From: a virus
Direction: 5' to 3' (one strand)
IMG/VR virus record: IMGVR_UViG_3300042888_002988
Coordinates: 62,001 to 126,000 of that record
DNA: 64,000 bases
Notes under the pieces: generated by a model
Databases searched by the model: none
Told to the model about the DNA's origin: nothing
Seen by the model: the letters and a program-made list of their open reading frames with translations, nothing else
Made by a program: the position numbers and the translations under genes
Shown here: piece by piece, positions 48,941 to 57,804 of the stretch
Position numbering within the stretch: the first letter of the stretch is position 1
Layout: each line of letters starts with the position of its first letter

Positions 48941-48949
48941 TTTTTTACC
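48941..48949 (+). other. TTTTTTACC tract without a clear hairpin
   Basis: The same T6-ACC sequence that follows hairpins elsewhere occurs here, 10 bases before the next ATG, but no convincing stem precedes it. Confidence 0.35.
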
Positions 48950-48958
48950 ACACAACGC

Positions 48959-49372
48959 ATGAACAAAGCAGCCTTCAGCGCAATGCTCGGTGTGATCGAT
49001 GATGCCATCGATCTCGCGGACTCCGCTGTCAAGTCCGCGGAGTTGGCGCAAAGCCGAGACGCCGAGCCAGTCACACTGGTGAAGGTCGCCGCGGAGCGCT
49101 ACCAGTCCGCTGCTGCTGAGCTCATGAAAACTGGCGCATTCCGAGACTACTCCCGGGATAGCCTCGCAAAATCTCTCGAGTCGGCCGGCCCTGCTGGTCT
49201 GCTCGGGTTTCTGGAGAAGCTGGCCTCCAGGGCTGTGTTTCCGCTCGATGTCGATTTCGGCAGCGATGGGGACCTAGTCGATAAGTCAGCCACCAACCGG
49301 ATGGATGCCCGTCCCGCTGAAAACAAGACCGACCTTTGGGAACGGTGTTGCCAAGAAGCGGGACTAAGCTGA
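48959..49372 (+). CDS. Small head-region protein
   Basis: The 137-residue protein is Ala-rich and helical in its first two thirds (MLGVIDDAIDLADSAVKSA; LLGFLEKLASRAVFPLD) with an acidic/polar end (DFGSDGDLVDKSATNRMD). It lies between the scaffold and decoration-like genes. No family is recognised; an internal scaffold or capsid accessory is possible. Confidence 0.5.
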   Translation: MNKAAFSAMLGVIDDAIDLADSAVKSAELAQSRDAEPVTLVKVAAERYQSAAAELMKTGAFRDYSRDSLAKSLESAGPAGLLGFLEKLASRAVFPLDVDFGSDGDLVDKSATNRMDARPAENKTDLWERCCQEAGLS

Positions 49373-49414
49373 AATGCCGGATCCGAACATACACACACCT
49401 GAAATAACAACAAT

Positions 49415-49996
49415 ATGCAATACGCACTGAATCGTCGAATCGCTCGCGCTCGCGTTCCAATGCAGGTCCTCCGTGGATTCAACCCCACCGAGCCCGGCAA
49501 GTTGTCGTTACTCGCTGCACCTATCGACGGTCAAGCGATCCAGTCAGGGATGGTGATTGTAAGAGGCACTGGCACTGTAAACGGAAAGGCATCCCAACAG
49601 GGATGGCTGAAGGCACAGGCCGCAGACTCCATTGGCGCTACTGGCGCTAACGAGGTCATCTCTTACTTCCTCGCCCTCCATGACCAGGATTCGCACGACG
49701 TCCAGGCAAGCGGCGGACTCGTTGGGCTTGATTGCTCCGACGATTACGAAGTCCAAACTGGCTACTTTGTCAAGTCTGGGTCATACGTCTTCAACTCCCC
49801 GCTTACCTGCGGAGCTGATGGCCAAGTGACTCTCGCGACGGTAACGAACGCCAACATCCTCGGATATGTGACTCGTGTCGGAAGCGGCGCTAACGGTCAG
49901 ATCCCGTATGTTGGGAAAACGCCGCCAACAGCTAACGCTGCTGACGCTGAAGTTCTCCAGTTCAAAACCTCCCGTAGCGGTCAGCGCAAGGCATAA
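49415..49996 (+). CDS. Probable capsid decoration/stabilisation protein
   Basis: This 193-residue, beta-rich protein directly precedes the major capsid gene. It has strands with Gly/Thr turns (GMVIVRGTGTVNG, YEVQTGYFVKSGSYVF, LGYVTRVGSGANGQIPYVG) and few charges, a composition like phage head decoration proteins, which are often encoded beside the capsid gene. The start is the ATG after an A/C-rich leader (ACACACACCTGAAATAACAA). Confidence 0.55.
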   Translation: MQYALNRRIARARVPMQVLRGFNPTEPGKLSLLAAPIDGQAIQSGMVIVRGTGTVNGKASQQGWLKAQAADSIGATGANEVISYFLALHDQDSHDVQASGGLVGLDCSDDYEVQTGYFVKSGSYVFNSPLTCGADGQVTLATVTNANILGYVTRVGSGANGQIPYVGKTPPTANAADAEVLQFKTSRSGQRKA

Positions 49997-50033
49997 CCTG
50001 AGCTCCTAACCAATAACCAAGAAAGAACCAGTT

Positions 50034-51017
50034 ATGTCTGACCAAAACGCAAAAGACCTGCTCATCAAGAAGCAACTCATCGACGATATCCTCGATTCCG
50101 AGGACGGCGTCGTGAAGCGCGCTTCTGCCGCCACCTCGAAAGCTACTCGGACTCAAATCCGGGAAGAAGGCTTTCAGCGTGCGATCATGTCGTTCGATAT
50201 GATCACCAACGAGGAACTCGATTACTTCGGTGATTCTGAGCTCCCCGGTGTGTGGTTCGAACTCGAGCCTGACTCGCCGCCGGCCCGTATCATCCCCTAC
50301 AATGACACCCCGAACACCTTCGCGTATCGCGCGGAGAAATACGTGGTTCTCATTTCGGTGATTACGACCGAGGAAGCGACGAAGAACGTCAACCATCTCC
50401 GTACTTACAAGACGGACATCCGCCAGATCGTCAACGACAACATGTTGCGTGACATCCACACCGCAGAAGATACCGCGTTCCTCGCGGAGGTCGACCGCCT
50501 CGTGGGTTCACCAGTCGCCTACGGCACTGTTGAAGCTGCGATCGTCGCCGGGGGCACCGGCGCTCAGAACGTGACTATGGGTACTGCTACCTTTAGTCGC
50601 GCCAACCTGAAGCGTGCCGTTAGCTACCTCATCGAGCGTCAGCTGCCAGTCGGTGTGTTCCTCGTGAACCAACGGACTGCCAACGAGTTCCTCGGCTGGG
50701 ATCGTAACGAGATGGGTGGTGATCTGTCCCAAGAGGTGGCTCGCAAGGGCCTCAAAGCTCTTGAGACGTTCGAGATGTTCGGTATCCCGTTCATCAGCAC
50801 CATCAAGAACAACCTCGTCGCCAACGGTGTGATGTACCAATTCGCTCCGCGTGAGTTCCTCGGAAACGCGCTGATGCTTGAGGACATCACTGTGACGATC
50901 AAGAAGGAGTATGACATCATCCGTATGCGTGCCCAGGAGCAAGTCGGTCTCACGATCGGCAACCCCCTCGGTCTGCAGAAGCTGAACTACACCATGTCCA
51001 GCGTCACTGGCGCCTGA
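50034..51017 (+). CDS. Major capsid protein
   Basis: The 327-residue protein is assigned from position (after protease, scaffold and decoration genes; before neck and sheath genes), size and fold pattern: a charged N-terminal arm (LLIKKQLIDDILDSEDGVV), an E-loop-like strand region, the helix KTDIRQIVNDNMLRDIHTAE (residues 127-146), P-domain-like strands (FLVNQRTANEFLGWD), and a C-terminal VTIKKEYDIIRMRAQEQ strand-helix typical of HK97-fold capsids. Part of it (128-150) is echoed in the Tat-signal protein at 12932. A strong terminator follows, as for a highly expressed gene. The leader contains CCAATAACCAAGAAAGAACC. Confidence 0.75.
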   Translation: MSDQNAKDLLIKKQLIDDILDSEDGVVKRASAATSKATRTQIREEGFQRAIMSFDMITNEELDYFGDSELPGVWFELEPDSPPARIIPYNDTPNTFAYRAEKYVVLISVITTEEATKNVNHLRTYKTDIRQIVNDNMLRDIHTAEDTAFLAEVDRLVGSPVAYGTVEAAIVAGGTGAQNVTMGTATFSRANLKRAVSYLIERQLPVGVFLVNQRTANEFLGWDRNEMGGDLSQEVARKGLKALETFEMFGIPFISTIKNNLVANGVMYQFAPREFLGNALMLEDITVTIKKEYDIIRMRAQEQVGLTIGNPLGLQKLNYTMSSVTGA

Positions 51018-51045
51018 TCCTTCTAGCCCTTAACAAGGCCTTCTG

Positions 51046-51075
51046 GCGCCGGTGGGAAACCACCGGCGCTTTTTT
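51046..51075 (+). terminator. Strong terminator after the major capsid gene
   Basis: A perfect 10-bp stem (GCGCCGGTGG at 51046-51055, CCACCGGCGC at 51060-51069) with a stable GAAA loop is followed by six T residues. Confidence 0.9.
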
Positions 51076-51192
51076 GTTGCCGATCCGCGGCGTCTCCGTA
51101 TCTTGCTGCGGGGTTCGCCGCAAGCGGTCCAGGAGGGCGAGGAACACCTTCCCAGTCCGGCCAGTGCAAGCTGGTGCTTATCCAATGCTCCA

Positions 51193-51227
51193 CGAAAGGC
51201 GTCGACTTCACGGTCCGACGCCTTTCG
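51193..51227 (+). repeat. Perfect 12-bp inverted repeat upstream of a promoter
   Basis: CGAAAGGCGTCG (51193-51204) and CGACGCCTTTCG (51216-51227) enclose 11 bases and end 2 bases before TTGCCA. It could be a second terminator read in either direction, or an operator. It lies in the 248-base gap 51018-51265. Confidence 0.6.
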
Positions 51228-51229
51228 CG

Positions 51230-51258
51230 TTGCCAGCCGCGGGTTTTCATTGTAGCAT
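51230..51258 (+). promoter_or_regulatory. Sigma70-like promoter, leaderless type, for the gene at 51266
   Basis: TTGCCA (51230-51235), 17 bases, TAGCAT (51253-51258), then ACGAACC and ATG 51266. Confidence 0.65.
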
Positions 51259-51265
51259 ACGAACC

Positions 51266-52327
51266 ATGAGCGAGCCGATGACTCAACAGTTTGTAACCGC
51301 ATTCCTAACCACCTGCTTCGACGCAGGCCTGAGCAAGGAAGCCGCCGCTGAACTCCTGCAGAAGGAGTCTGTCGACGTAGAGCTTCGTCGACGCCCAGCG
51401 TTCGCAGAAGGTTATCTGAAACAGGCATCAATGTTCCCGGGTCAGCTATGCCCCGCGCTGCGTGTCCGTTCCGCCCGCTCCGAGATGGAGAAGGCAGCTT
51501 TGCTGAAGGGGCTCGGCCGCGCTGGTAAGGCGCTGCTGTGGGATGCTCCTGCTGGTATCGCTCAGTCGCTCTTCGGAGCGGGAAAAGGCGTAGCTAAAGG
51601 CGTGGGGCGCACCTTTGGCCCACAGAAAGCCTCGCTCTTGGAGCGCTATCCGTTCACCGTCGGTATGGCGGGCATGGCCGGCGTCGGGGCCGGCACTTAC
51701 GGCCTGACGAAGTGGCTCAACCAGGACAACGGTCTGGGTGCCAATAGCAATGATCCATTCCTCCCACCAGGCGGCTACAGCAAGGCGCAATACGACGCCA
51801 TGTATGAGAACCGCCTCAAGGAACACGAGCCTGGTATCTTCTCCACCAACAAGGAATATGACTCTAGCGCTGGCCGTATCGCTGAGCTGCAGAAAGAGAT
51901 CGAGGAAGGTCGCGGCGGTAGTAACGCCTATCAGGAACTTCAACAACTGGAGCGCCGCCGTGGCAGCCTCGGCGGTGCCCGCTCGGACTACACCGAGCAA
52001 CTGGACATGAACCAGGATTCGAGCCGCGACCTCATGTCCCGGATCGCCAACCGCACTGCGGATCTTGAGAATCAGCGCACCGCTTGGTGGGCCGCGCCGA
52101 AGCGTTGGCTGATGCAGGCCCGCGGTGGCGATCTGTTCGACTCCAGCATCTCACAACGCCACTTCGACCGTCAGATCGGCGGTCTGCAGGACAACTCGGC
52201 GCGCGCCAGGATGCAAGAGCGTCTGGCTGCGGATCGGGCCAAGCTCGTACGCGGCGGTGCCACCGGGCGTTCCGCGCCTCAGCGCACCCAGGAACAGCTC
52301 ACCACGGATTTCTTCCCCGCCTACTAA
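51266..52327 (+). CDS. Hypothetical head-neck region protein
   Basis: The 353-residue product (start set by the promoter) begins with a helical domain (TQQFVTAFLTTCFDAGLSK, EAAAELLQKESVDVELRRR). A Gly/Ala segment follows (FTVGMAGMAGVGAGTYGLT), then a charged coiled-coil-like region (RIAELQKEIEEGRGGSNAY, YQELQQLERRRGSLGGARS). It starts the operon of neck genes. No family is recognised; a virion structural role is inferred from position. Confidence 0.5.
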   Translation: MSEPMTQQFVTAFLTTCFDAGLSKEAAAELLQKESVDVELRRRPAFAEGYLKQASMFPGQLCPALRVRSARSEMEKAALLKGLGRAGKALLWDAPAGIAQSLFGAGKGVAKGVGRTFGPQKASLLERYPFTVGMAGMAGVGAGTYGLTKWLNQDNGLGANSNDPFLPPGGYSKAQYDAMYENRLKEHEPGIFSTNKEYDSSAGRIAELQKEIEEGRGGSNAYQELQQLERRRGSLGGARSDYTEQLDMNQDSSRDLMSRIANRTADLENQRTAWWAAPKRWLMQARGGDLFDSSISQRHFDRQIGGLQDNSARARMQERLAADRAKLVRGGATGRSAPQRTQEQLTTDFFPAY

Positions 52328-52333
52328 TCAGCC

Positions 52334-52756
52334 ATGTCCGACGTCATCACCATTGCTGATGTCCGCGAGGACATGCTTGATCGCCAAGCTGAAGACCATT
52401 TGGTCCTGACCGACCTAGCGTTCACTGACCCGGACATCGAGTGGGCCATGAAGGCATGCATGCGCAAATTCAACGGGATCAGACCGATCGGTATCAACAT
52501 CTCGTGGGATGCGATGCCGAGCAACACGTCGGTGTTCTTCGACGGCGTCGCTTGGGCGCTGTGCCGCCGCTGGCACCGCAACGTCAGCATGAACGACTAC
52601 GACTACTCGGCCGGCGGTGTGACAGCCAACGTGCAGGGATCACTGCTGAAGAACCTGGAGCGCCTGCGCGACAAGTTGGAGCAGGAGTTCGTCGAGGCCG
52701 CCACCAATTTGAAGGTATCTGCTAACCTTGATGATGCATGGGGGGTAATAGGATGA
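52334..52756 (+). CDS. Putative head-tail connector (neck) protein
   Basis: The 140-residue helical protein lies just after the capsid gene group, where the head-completion/adaptor protein is usual. It has VREDMLDRQAEDHLVLTDL, FTDPDIEWAMKACMRKFNG and LLKNLERLRDKLEQEFVEA, a helix bundle compatible with gp6-type connectors. The assignment rests on size, helicity and position rather than a diagnostic motif. Confidence 0.45.
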   Translation: MSDVITIADVREDMLDRQAEDHLVLTDLAFTDPDIEWAMKACMRKFNGIRPIGINISWDAMPSNTSVFFDGVAWALCRRWHRNVSMNDYDYSAGGVTANVQGSLLKNLERLRDKLEQEFVEAATNLKVSANLDDAWGVIG

Positions 52757-53376
52757 CACCGTTCGCACGACTGGAACCAATGATGCTGAAGAGGGCCGGA
52801 ACGCAGCCCTTCCCGTTCGCTCCGCAATACATGCCGGGGCGAGTTCCGCAACCGATGCCAGACCCTGGGCAAGCGCCGGCCGCGCCTGATGAAGGCGGTT
52901 GGGGCTGGAAAGACACCGGCGGCCTGGCGCTGGATATCGCAGCCGGATCCAACCCGTTCACCGGCGTCCCATACTACGGCTACAAGGCGTTCAACGATTT
53001 CAAGGACGGGAACATCTGGTCCGGGCTCGGCAACGTCGCCTGGGGCGCGGCGTCCTTCTTGCCCGGCGCCGGATCTGCAGCCAAAGGCATCGTAGGCGGT
53101 ATCTCTCGTGGTGCCGCGAAAATGACCCCAGGTTTCGTCAAGTCTATGCAGACTGGCGGTAAGCTGTCGGCTGGTATGACCAAGGGTATTGGCACTGGAA
53201 GCTTGGTCGGCGGCCTGGGCGCAACGGGGATGGGTATGTATACCGGCGAAGGCATGCCGCAGCAACCCCAGCAACAGCCGATGATGCCGCAGCAGATGCC
53301 GCAGCAACAGCAGCCATTCAACTTCATCGACCACTCGATCAACACCATCCGCGGCACGCAGGGTGCAGCACCATAA
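52753..53376 (+). CDS. Gly/Gln-rich protein with the PFAxL tag
   Basis: The 207-residue protein starts MTPFARLEPMMLKRAGTQP, the same N-terminal pattern as four proteins encoded at 35-40 kb. It has a Gly/Ala hydrophobic zipper (LVGGLGATGMGMYTGEG), a Gln/Pro/Met-rich stretch (PQQPQQQPMMPQQMPQQQQ) and FNFIDHSINTIRGTQ at the end. The start overlaps the upstream gene by 4 bases. It probably belongs to the same functional set as the other tagged proteins. Confidence 0.55.
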   Translation: MTPFARLEPMMLKRAGTQPFPFAPQYMPGRVPQPMPDPGQAPAAPDEGGWGWKDTGGLALDIAAGSNPFTGVPYYGYKAFNDFKDGNIWSGLGNVAWGAASFLPGAGSAAKGIVGGISRGAAKMTPGFVKSMQTGGKLSAGMTKGIGTGSLVGGLGATGMGMYTGEGMPQQPQQQPMMPQQMPQQQQPFNFIDHSINTIRGTQGAAP

Positions 53377-54239
53377 TGAGCGTATTCCGCAATGTCCGAA
53401 TCTACCCCAAGCACGGCGACCGAGAAGCCGCGGTGACGTGGGAGCTTGAGAACGGCACGCCGGCTGGCAACGTCTACTTGGCGTTCTCCCCGACCGGCAC
53501 GAAGGGATCGTGGGAGGAGCTGAATCCGAATACGCCTGTGGCTTCGTCGCTGGGCTTCTACCAGGACCCGAGGTTGTTCATGAACAAGGGATCGGCCGAC
53601 GGGTTCTACCGTTTGCTGCTGATCGCCAACAGCACGGACTTCATGTCCGAGCCGTTCCAGATCATGGGCGACATCACCCGCGCGGAGTATGGCATCCTGC
53701 GCTCCATCATCCACCAGGAGTTCACCCAGATGCGCGTGACCAATGGCTTCCCCGTCTGGCACTGCATACCCCGGGAGCACGGTGACCCAGCTACGACTGT
53801 CGACCCCGACACCGGCAAGCAAGGCGGCGGTGAATGTGCCATACTGAATCCAGCTGATCGATCCTACGGCCTGCGCTTCAAGGGCGGCTTCTACACGCCG
53901 ATTCTTACCTGGATGCGCATCACGGCGCACAGCGAGGGACTCAAGGATGACCCAGACAAGTTTTCACCGGAGGACATGCTCAAAACGGCTGCGCGGCTCA
54001 TGGCGTTTCCACGGCCGGCCCGCGGTCACATGATCGTGGATCCCACCACCGACACGCGCTACCTAATCGGCGAGGAGATCAAGCCGTATCGCCTCCGGGG
54101 CGTCATGCCCGTTGCCTACAACGTGACGCTGGAGCATCTCAACCAGTCCGACGAACGCTACCAGTTCGAGCTGCCCGTCATCGACACCAAGCAGTATCGG
54201 CGCATCCCTTACTGGACGCCCAGCACTCTCACGCCATGA
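53376..54239 (+). CDS. Putative neck/tail-completion protein
   Basis: The 287-residue protein overlaps the previous stop (TAATG). The first 90 residues are strand-rich, like an FN3/Ig domain (FRNVRIYPKHGDREAAVTW, NVYLAFSPTGTKGSWEEL). Then come ITRAEYGILRSIIHQEFTQ and a region with FPVWHCIPREHG. An EYGxLR...GxPV order is what I recall in neck proteins of some large contractile phages. It is encoded between the connector candidate and the sheath. Confidence 0.5.
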   Translation: MSVFRNVRIYPKHGDREAAVTWELENGTPAGNVYLAFSPTGTKGSWEELNPNTPVASSLGFYQDPRLFMNKGSADGFYRLLLIANSTDFMSEPFQIMGDITRAEYGILRSIIHQEFTQMRVTNGFPVWHCIPREHGDPATTVDPDTGKQGGGECAILNPADRSYGLRFKGGFYTPILTWMRITAHSEGLKDDPDKFSPEDMLKTAARLMAFPRPARGHMIVDPTTDTRYLIGEEIKPYRLRGVMPVAYNVTLEHLNQSDERYQFELPVIDTKQYRRIPYWTPSTLTP

Positions 54240-54904
54240 ACGATCGACGGGACGAACTACTGAAGGACTTTCTGGCTCACGAAGTGGAGACCACGGAAGA
54301 GCTGCTTCATTGCCTGGCCGGCCCGCCCACCGCGGACTCGTTCCGGCGCATGCTGCTGCTGTTCCTACGCGGCCACTACTCGTCGGCGGACAACTACATG
54401 GGGTTCGACCAGCTGAACTGCTTCATCTGGCACCCAGACGAGAAGCAGAGCAAGATGGCGGTGGAGTTCACGCACAACCCTGACGATCGCAAGCCAGACA
54501 ACTACCCCGGGGTGTTCGTGGGGTTTGCGGAATCCAATTTCCAGAAGGTCGCGATCGGCAACTTCGCCGGCAACTCGCAGGACTTGGCCGGCACCGACAA
54601 CTCCAAGGAAGCGGTGGCGGACTATGAAATCTTCCACGTTGCGAAGAAGCCGACCGACGCCTATGACCTCGCCGAACTGACCGCCCGGGTGCTGCTGGCC
54701 ATGGGGCCGGTAATGGCCAAGAACGGTCGTGCCACGGGCTTTGAGGTGCTGGGCATGCGGAAACCCGTCGAAAAGAAACCCGCGCCGACGAATCAATACA
54801 CTGTTGCCATCCCCGTCCGAATCAGCTACACTATGGCTGTCACCCGGAACTTAGAGTCACACCGAGTTCGAATGATTTCACAATACCTAGCCACTGAGAA
54901 ATAA
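54236..54904 (+). CDS. Putative tail-terminator-like protein
   Basis: This 222-residue protein overlaps the previous stop (ATGA) and directly precedes the tail sheath. Its N-terminus is helical (LLKDFLAHEVETTEELLHC). The C-terminal half has strands resembling a tail-terminator core (YTVAIPVRISYTMAVTRNL). Its 3' end contains the promoter of the sheath gene. The role is inferred from position only. Confidence 0.45.
   Translation: MNDRRDELLKDFLAHEVETTEELLHCLAGPPTADSFRRMLLLFLRGHYSSADNYMGFDQLNCFIWHPDEKQSKMAVEFTHNPDDRKPDNYPGVFVGFAESNFQKVAIGNFAGNSQDLAGTDNSKEAVADYEIFHVAKKPTDAYDLAELTARVLLAMGPVMAKNGRATGFEVLGMRKPVEKKPAPTNQYTVAIPVRISYTMAVTRNLESHRVRMISQYLATEK
54804..54832 (+). promoter_or_regulatory. Sigma70-like promoter for the tail sheath gene
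   Basis: TTGCCA (54804-54809), 17 bases, TACACT (54827-54832), inside the end of the upstream gene. The leader to ATG 54917 would be about 78 bases. Confidence 0.55.
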
Positions 54905-54916
54905 ACAAAGACTGTC

Positions 54917-57766
54917 ATGATCACTCCATACGTTCGTCCGCAAGACACCATCACGCAGATCCTTCAACAGACCGCTGTGCGCGCTACTTCGCGACGCAAC
55001 CCAGTGGTCATCGGGCCCCAATACGACCTGTATCTGAACGATGGTCGCGACCTGACCGGGGCTTATCGGGCATTCTCTAACACCGGCCTTACCGGCGCTC
55101 TCTACACCGACGAAAACGGTGTTGCACTGGATCTGAATCGGGTGACTCCTCAGACGGCAGGTGCGGTGCTCTACGGCGATCAGCTTGAAGCTCTCGTCGC
55201 TTCTCTCGGCTCTGGTGTCATGACTCTGGATCCGCTCGATCCCACCTCCCGCACGATTCGCATCGCTGCGAACAACCTGGCGGGCGTGGGTGTGCTCAAC
55301 TCTGGGTTGGATGGTCGGGCTGTGCGTGTCGGTGACTCTGTGGCGCTTGGCTGGAGCGCCACTCTACCAGCGGCGAACGGAACTACCCGCCGCAAGGTGG
55401 TCGGCCTCGCCGGCAAAGTGACCGCAGCCAGCGTTGCAGGCAACGCGACGAATGCGGTGTCGCCGCTGAACCCCACTACCGTCGCCAGCTTCAGCCTCGC
55501 CACTCCGGTTACTTCTGCCACCACTGCCGGTATCAGCGCGGGTGCGGCCCCAGTTCTAGCTGCGGGCGATATCGACCTCATTCGCGCCGCTGGTAAGATC
55601 CTTCTCGTCGGCACGGCCTACAAGCTTACTGACCAGCTGGAAATCGTCTGCAAGACCGGCGGCGGACCAGTCGGCGCTGTCTTCACCGTCACGTCGCTCG
55701 TTACTGGCTTGACGCAAGACATCGCATCCAGCGGTACCGCCCCTAACTTCACCATCTCGCTCACCACGCTTGGCTACAGCGCAACGGCCGCAGTGACCAT
55801 CTCTCGGACTGGTAACATGTTACCAGGCGAGCGCTGCCGCTTGATGCTGCAGCCCATCTTCACTCCGGCCATCACCGGTTTCATCCCCGTCGCCGGCACT
55901 TACACGCCGACTGTCGATCGTCGCTACGCCATCGAGGTTGTGGCCACCACGGGCAGCACCGAATACGACATCAAAGTCTATGACGTCACCGGCGTCGACC
56001 CCGAGGTCACTTACACCGGCGTTGTCGCTTCTGGCGCGCTGGCTCTAGGCACTTCCGGCCTGACCATCAACCCTGCCGGCTCAGCGGCCGGCGTCTGCAA
56101 AGGCTTCATCTGGTATGTGGACGTGGTCGCCGCCAAGATCTCAGGCACGGAATTCACCGGCTTGGTGCTGGACGGCCCTGCGGTGCCTACCGTCAGCGTC
56201 GCGGCTTCTGTCGCAGGCGGCGGCGTGATCACCCTCACTTCTACCGCGATCCACCAGGTCTTCAGCGGCGCGTTGAATGACACCCACACCCCCGGCATCG
56301 ATCCAATCATCGTAGCCGGCGCAACGACCTGGGCATACGCAACCGGTATCGGTCTGTCGAGCACTGCGGCCGGACGCACCAGCGCAGCCTTCAGCCCGTT
56401 TGCTACCGTATTCGGATCCGTCTACCTCACCTTCAAGGCGCTGGTCAAACCGATCGCCAATGAAGGCGTCATCGAGATCAATCGCGAGGTCGATCTTCCG
56501 GACGACGTCGGCGAGACGAGCACGGAGAACTGGCTCGGCCGTGGCGCTCTCGAAGCGTTCCGCGGTAACCAGAACCGCGTGGTCTATGCTCTCCGCACCG
56601 GTGGCGACACCGTGGAGGACTTCCGCGTGGCGCTCCGCAAGATTCAAACGACCGACCGTATTTACGCTTTGGTCGGCCTGACCGACAACTTCGACGTGAT
56701 GACCCTGATCCGGGATCACTGCAACACCATGTCGAATAAGTTCAACAAGAACTTCCGCCGTGCCTACTTCGGGACCGATTCCCCAGGTGCCTACGTCTAC
56801 TGGGGTGTCCTTCCAGGCGGTGGTTACCGCACCGGTGACCTGGCGTCCTCGATCGTCACGCTGGCGGCCGGCTTCCGGAGCACTTCAAAATTCACCAACG
56901 CCGACGTTGGGTCCACCATCACGGTGCAGTCCATCGGTCAGACCTACACGATCCTCGAGCGGTTGTCGGACTTCGAAGTGCTGACCAACGCACCGAACGT
57001 GCTGACGGCTACCGGTTCGAATCTCATCCTGACCCGCTCGGACACCCCGGCCAACGCCGCTCTGTTCGTCAGCGACCGTAGCGTCGCCCTCGGCTCGCGC
57101 CGGGCGGTCAACGTCTGGTGCGATGATCCGACGATTACCGAAGGTGGTGTGTCGAAGGTCCTCCCGATGAAGTTTGTGGCCGCCGAAATCGCCGGCCTCC
57201 GTTGTGCGCTTCTCCCGCAGCAAGGCCTCACGATGACCGAGCTGAAGTCCGTGCAATCTGCGCCGTCGATGTATACCGCCTACGATCCGGAGGATCTGGA
57301 CGCGGTCGCAGCTGCCGGCACCTTCATCATCGTGCAGGAGTCGGAGGGCGGTGACGTCTTCATCCGTCACCAGCTCACCACTGGCACCGACGAAGGAGCC
57401 CTGGCATACGAGGACAACGTCGGCGTCATCGTCGATGAGTTCTCCTACGCCGTGAAGGACTCGTTCCGCTCCTACATCGGCCGCCGCAACGCGACGCCCG
57501 ACACCATCGCCGAGATCGACGACAAGCTCAAGGCCTTGGCCACCGACTTCACACAGGTCGAGCTGGTCAACCGCGATGTCGGACCCGCTGTTCTCGCCTT
57601 CTTCGACGAGAAGGGCAACGAAGGAGAAGTCACTGTCCGCCAAGACGGCGACCTCGCCGACACGCTGATGACTTACGTCAAGCTCCGCGTCCCGCTTCCG
57701 CTCAACGGCCTCAACCACTACATCGACGTGGAGGTTGCGGAATTGCTCGCCAGTGAGGACAACTAA
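54917..57766 (+). CDS. Tail sheath protein
   Basis: The 949-residue protein is the main evidence for a contractile tail. It starts with an arm (MITPYVRPQDTITQILQQT) followed by VVIGPQYDLYLNDGRDLTG, has long Ser/Thr/Gly strand-rich insert domains (about residues 150-510), and ends with conserved-looking sheath features: GLRCALLPQQGLTMTEL, FIIVQESEGGDVFIRHQLT, YVKLRVPLPLNGLNHYIDV. Its length exceeds the usual 400-700, which fits extra surface domains. The tail tube gene follows immediately, as in other myoviruses. Confidence 0.7.
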   Translation: MITPYVRPQDTITQILQQTAVRATSRRNPVVIGPQYDLYLNDGRDLTGAYRAFSNTGLTGALYTDENGVALDLNRVTPQTAGAVLYGDQLEALVASLGSGVMTLDPLDPTSRTIRIAANNLAGVGVLNSGLDGRAVRVGDSVALGWSATLPAANGTTRRKVVGLAGKVTAASVAGNATNAVSPLNPTTVASFSLATPVTSATTAGISAGAAPVLAAGDIDLIRAAGKILLVGTAYKLTDQLEIVCKTGGGPVGAVFTVTSLVTGLTQDIASSGTAPNFTISLTTLGYSATAAVTISRTGNMLPGERCRLMLQPIFTPAITGFIPVAGTYTPTVDRRYAIEVVATTGSTEYDIKVYDVTGVDPEVTYTGVVASGALALGTSGLTINPAGSAAGVCKGFIWYVDVVAAKISGTEFTGLVLDGPAVPTVSVAASVAGGGVITLTSTAIHQVFSGALNDTHTPGIDPIIVAGATTWAYATGIGLSSTAAGRTSAAFSPFATVFGSVYLTFKALVKPIANEGVIEINREVDLPDDVGETSTENWLGRGALEAFRGNQNRVVYALRTGGDTVEDFRVALRKIQTTDRIYALVGLTDNFDVMTLIRDHCNTMSNKFNKNFRRAYFGTDSPGAYVYWGVLPGGGYRTGDLASSIVTLAAGFRSTSKFTNADVGSTITVQSIGQTYTILERLSDFEVLTNAPNVLTATGSNLILTRSDTPANAALFVSDRSVALGSRRAVNVWCDDPTITEGGVSKVLPMKFVAAEIAGLRCALLPQQGLTMTELKSVQSAPSMYTAYDPEDLDAVAAAGTFIIVQESEGGDVFIRHQLTTGTDEGALAYEDNVGVIVDEFSYAVKDSFRSYIGRRNATPDTIAEIDDKLKALATDFTQVELVNRDVGPAVLAFFDEKGNEGEVTVRQDGDLADTLMTYVKLRVPLPLNGLNHYIDVEVAELLASEDN

Positions 57767-57775
57767 TGCTACAAT
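57747..57775 (+). promoter_or_regulatory. Sigma70-like promoter for the tail tube gene
   Basis: TCGCCA (57747-57752), 17 bases, TACAAT (57770-57775), then a 29-base leader with few G residues before ATG 57805. Confidence 0.5.
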
Positions 57776-57804
57776 CCTTCAGCAACTTCTAACTATCGAT
57801 CACC

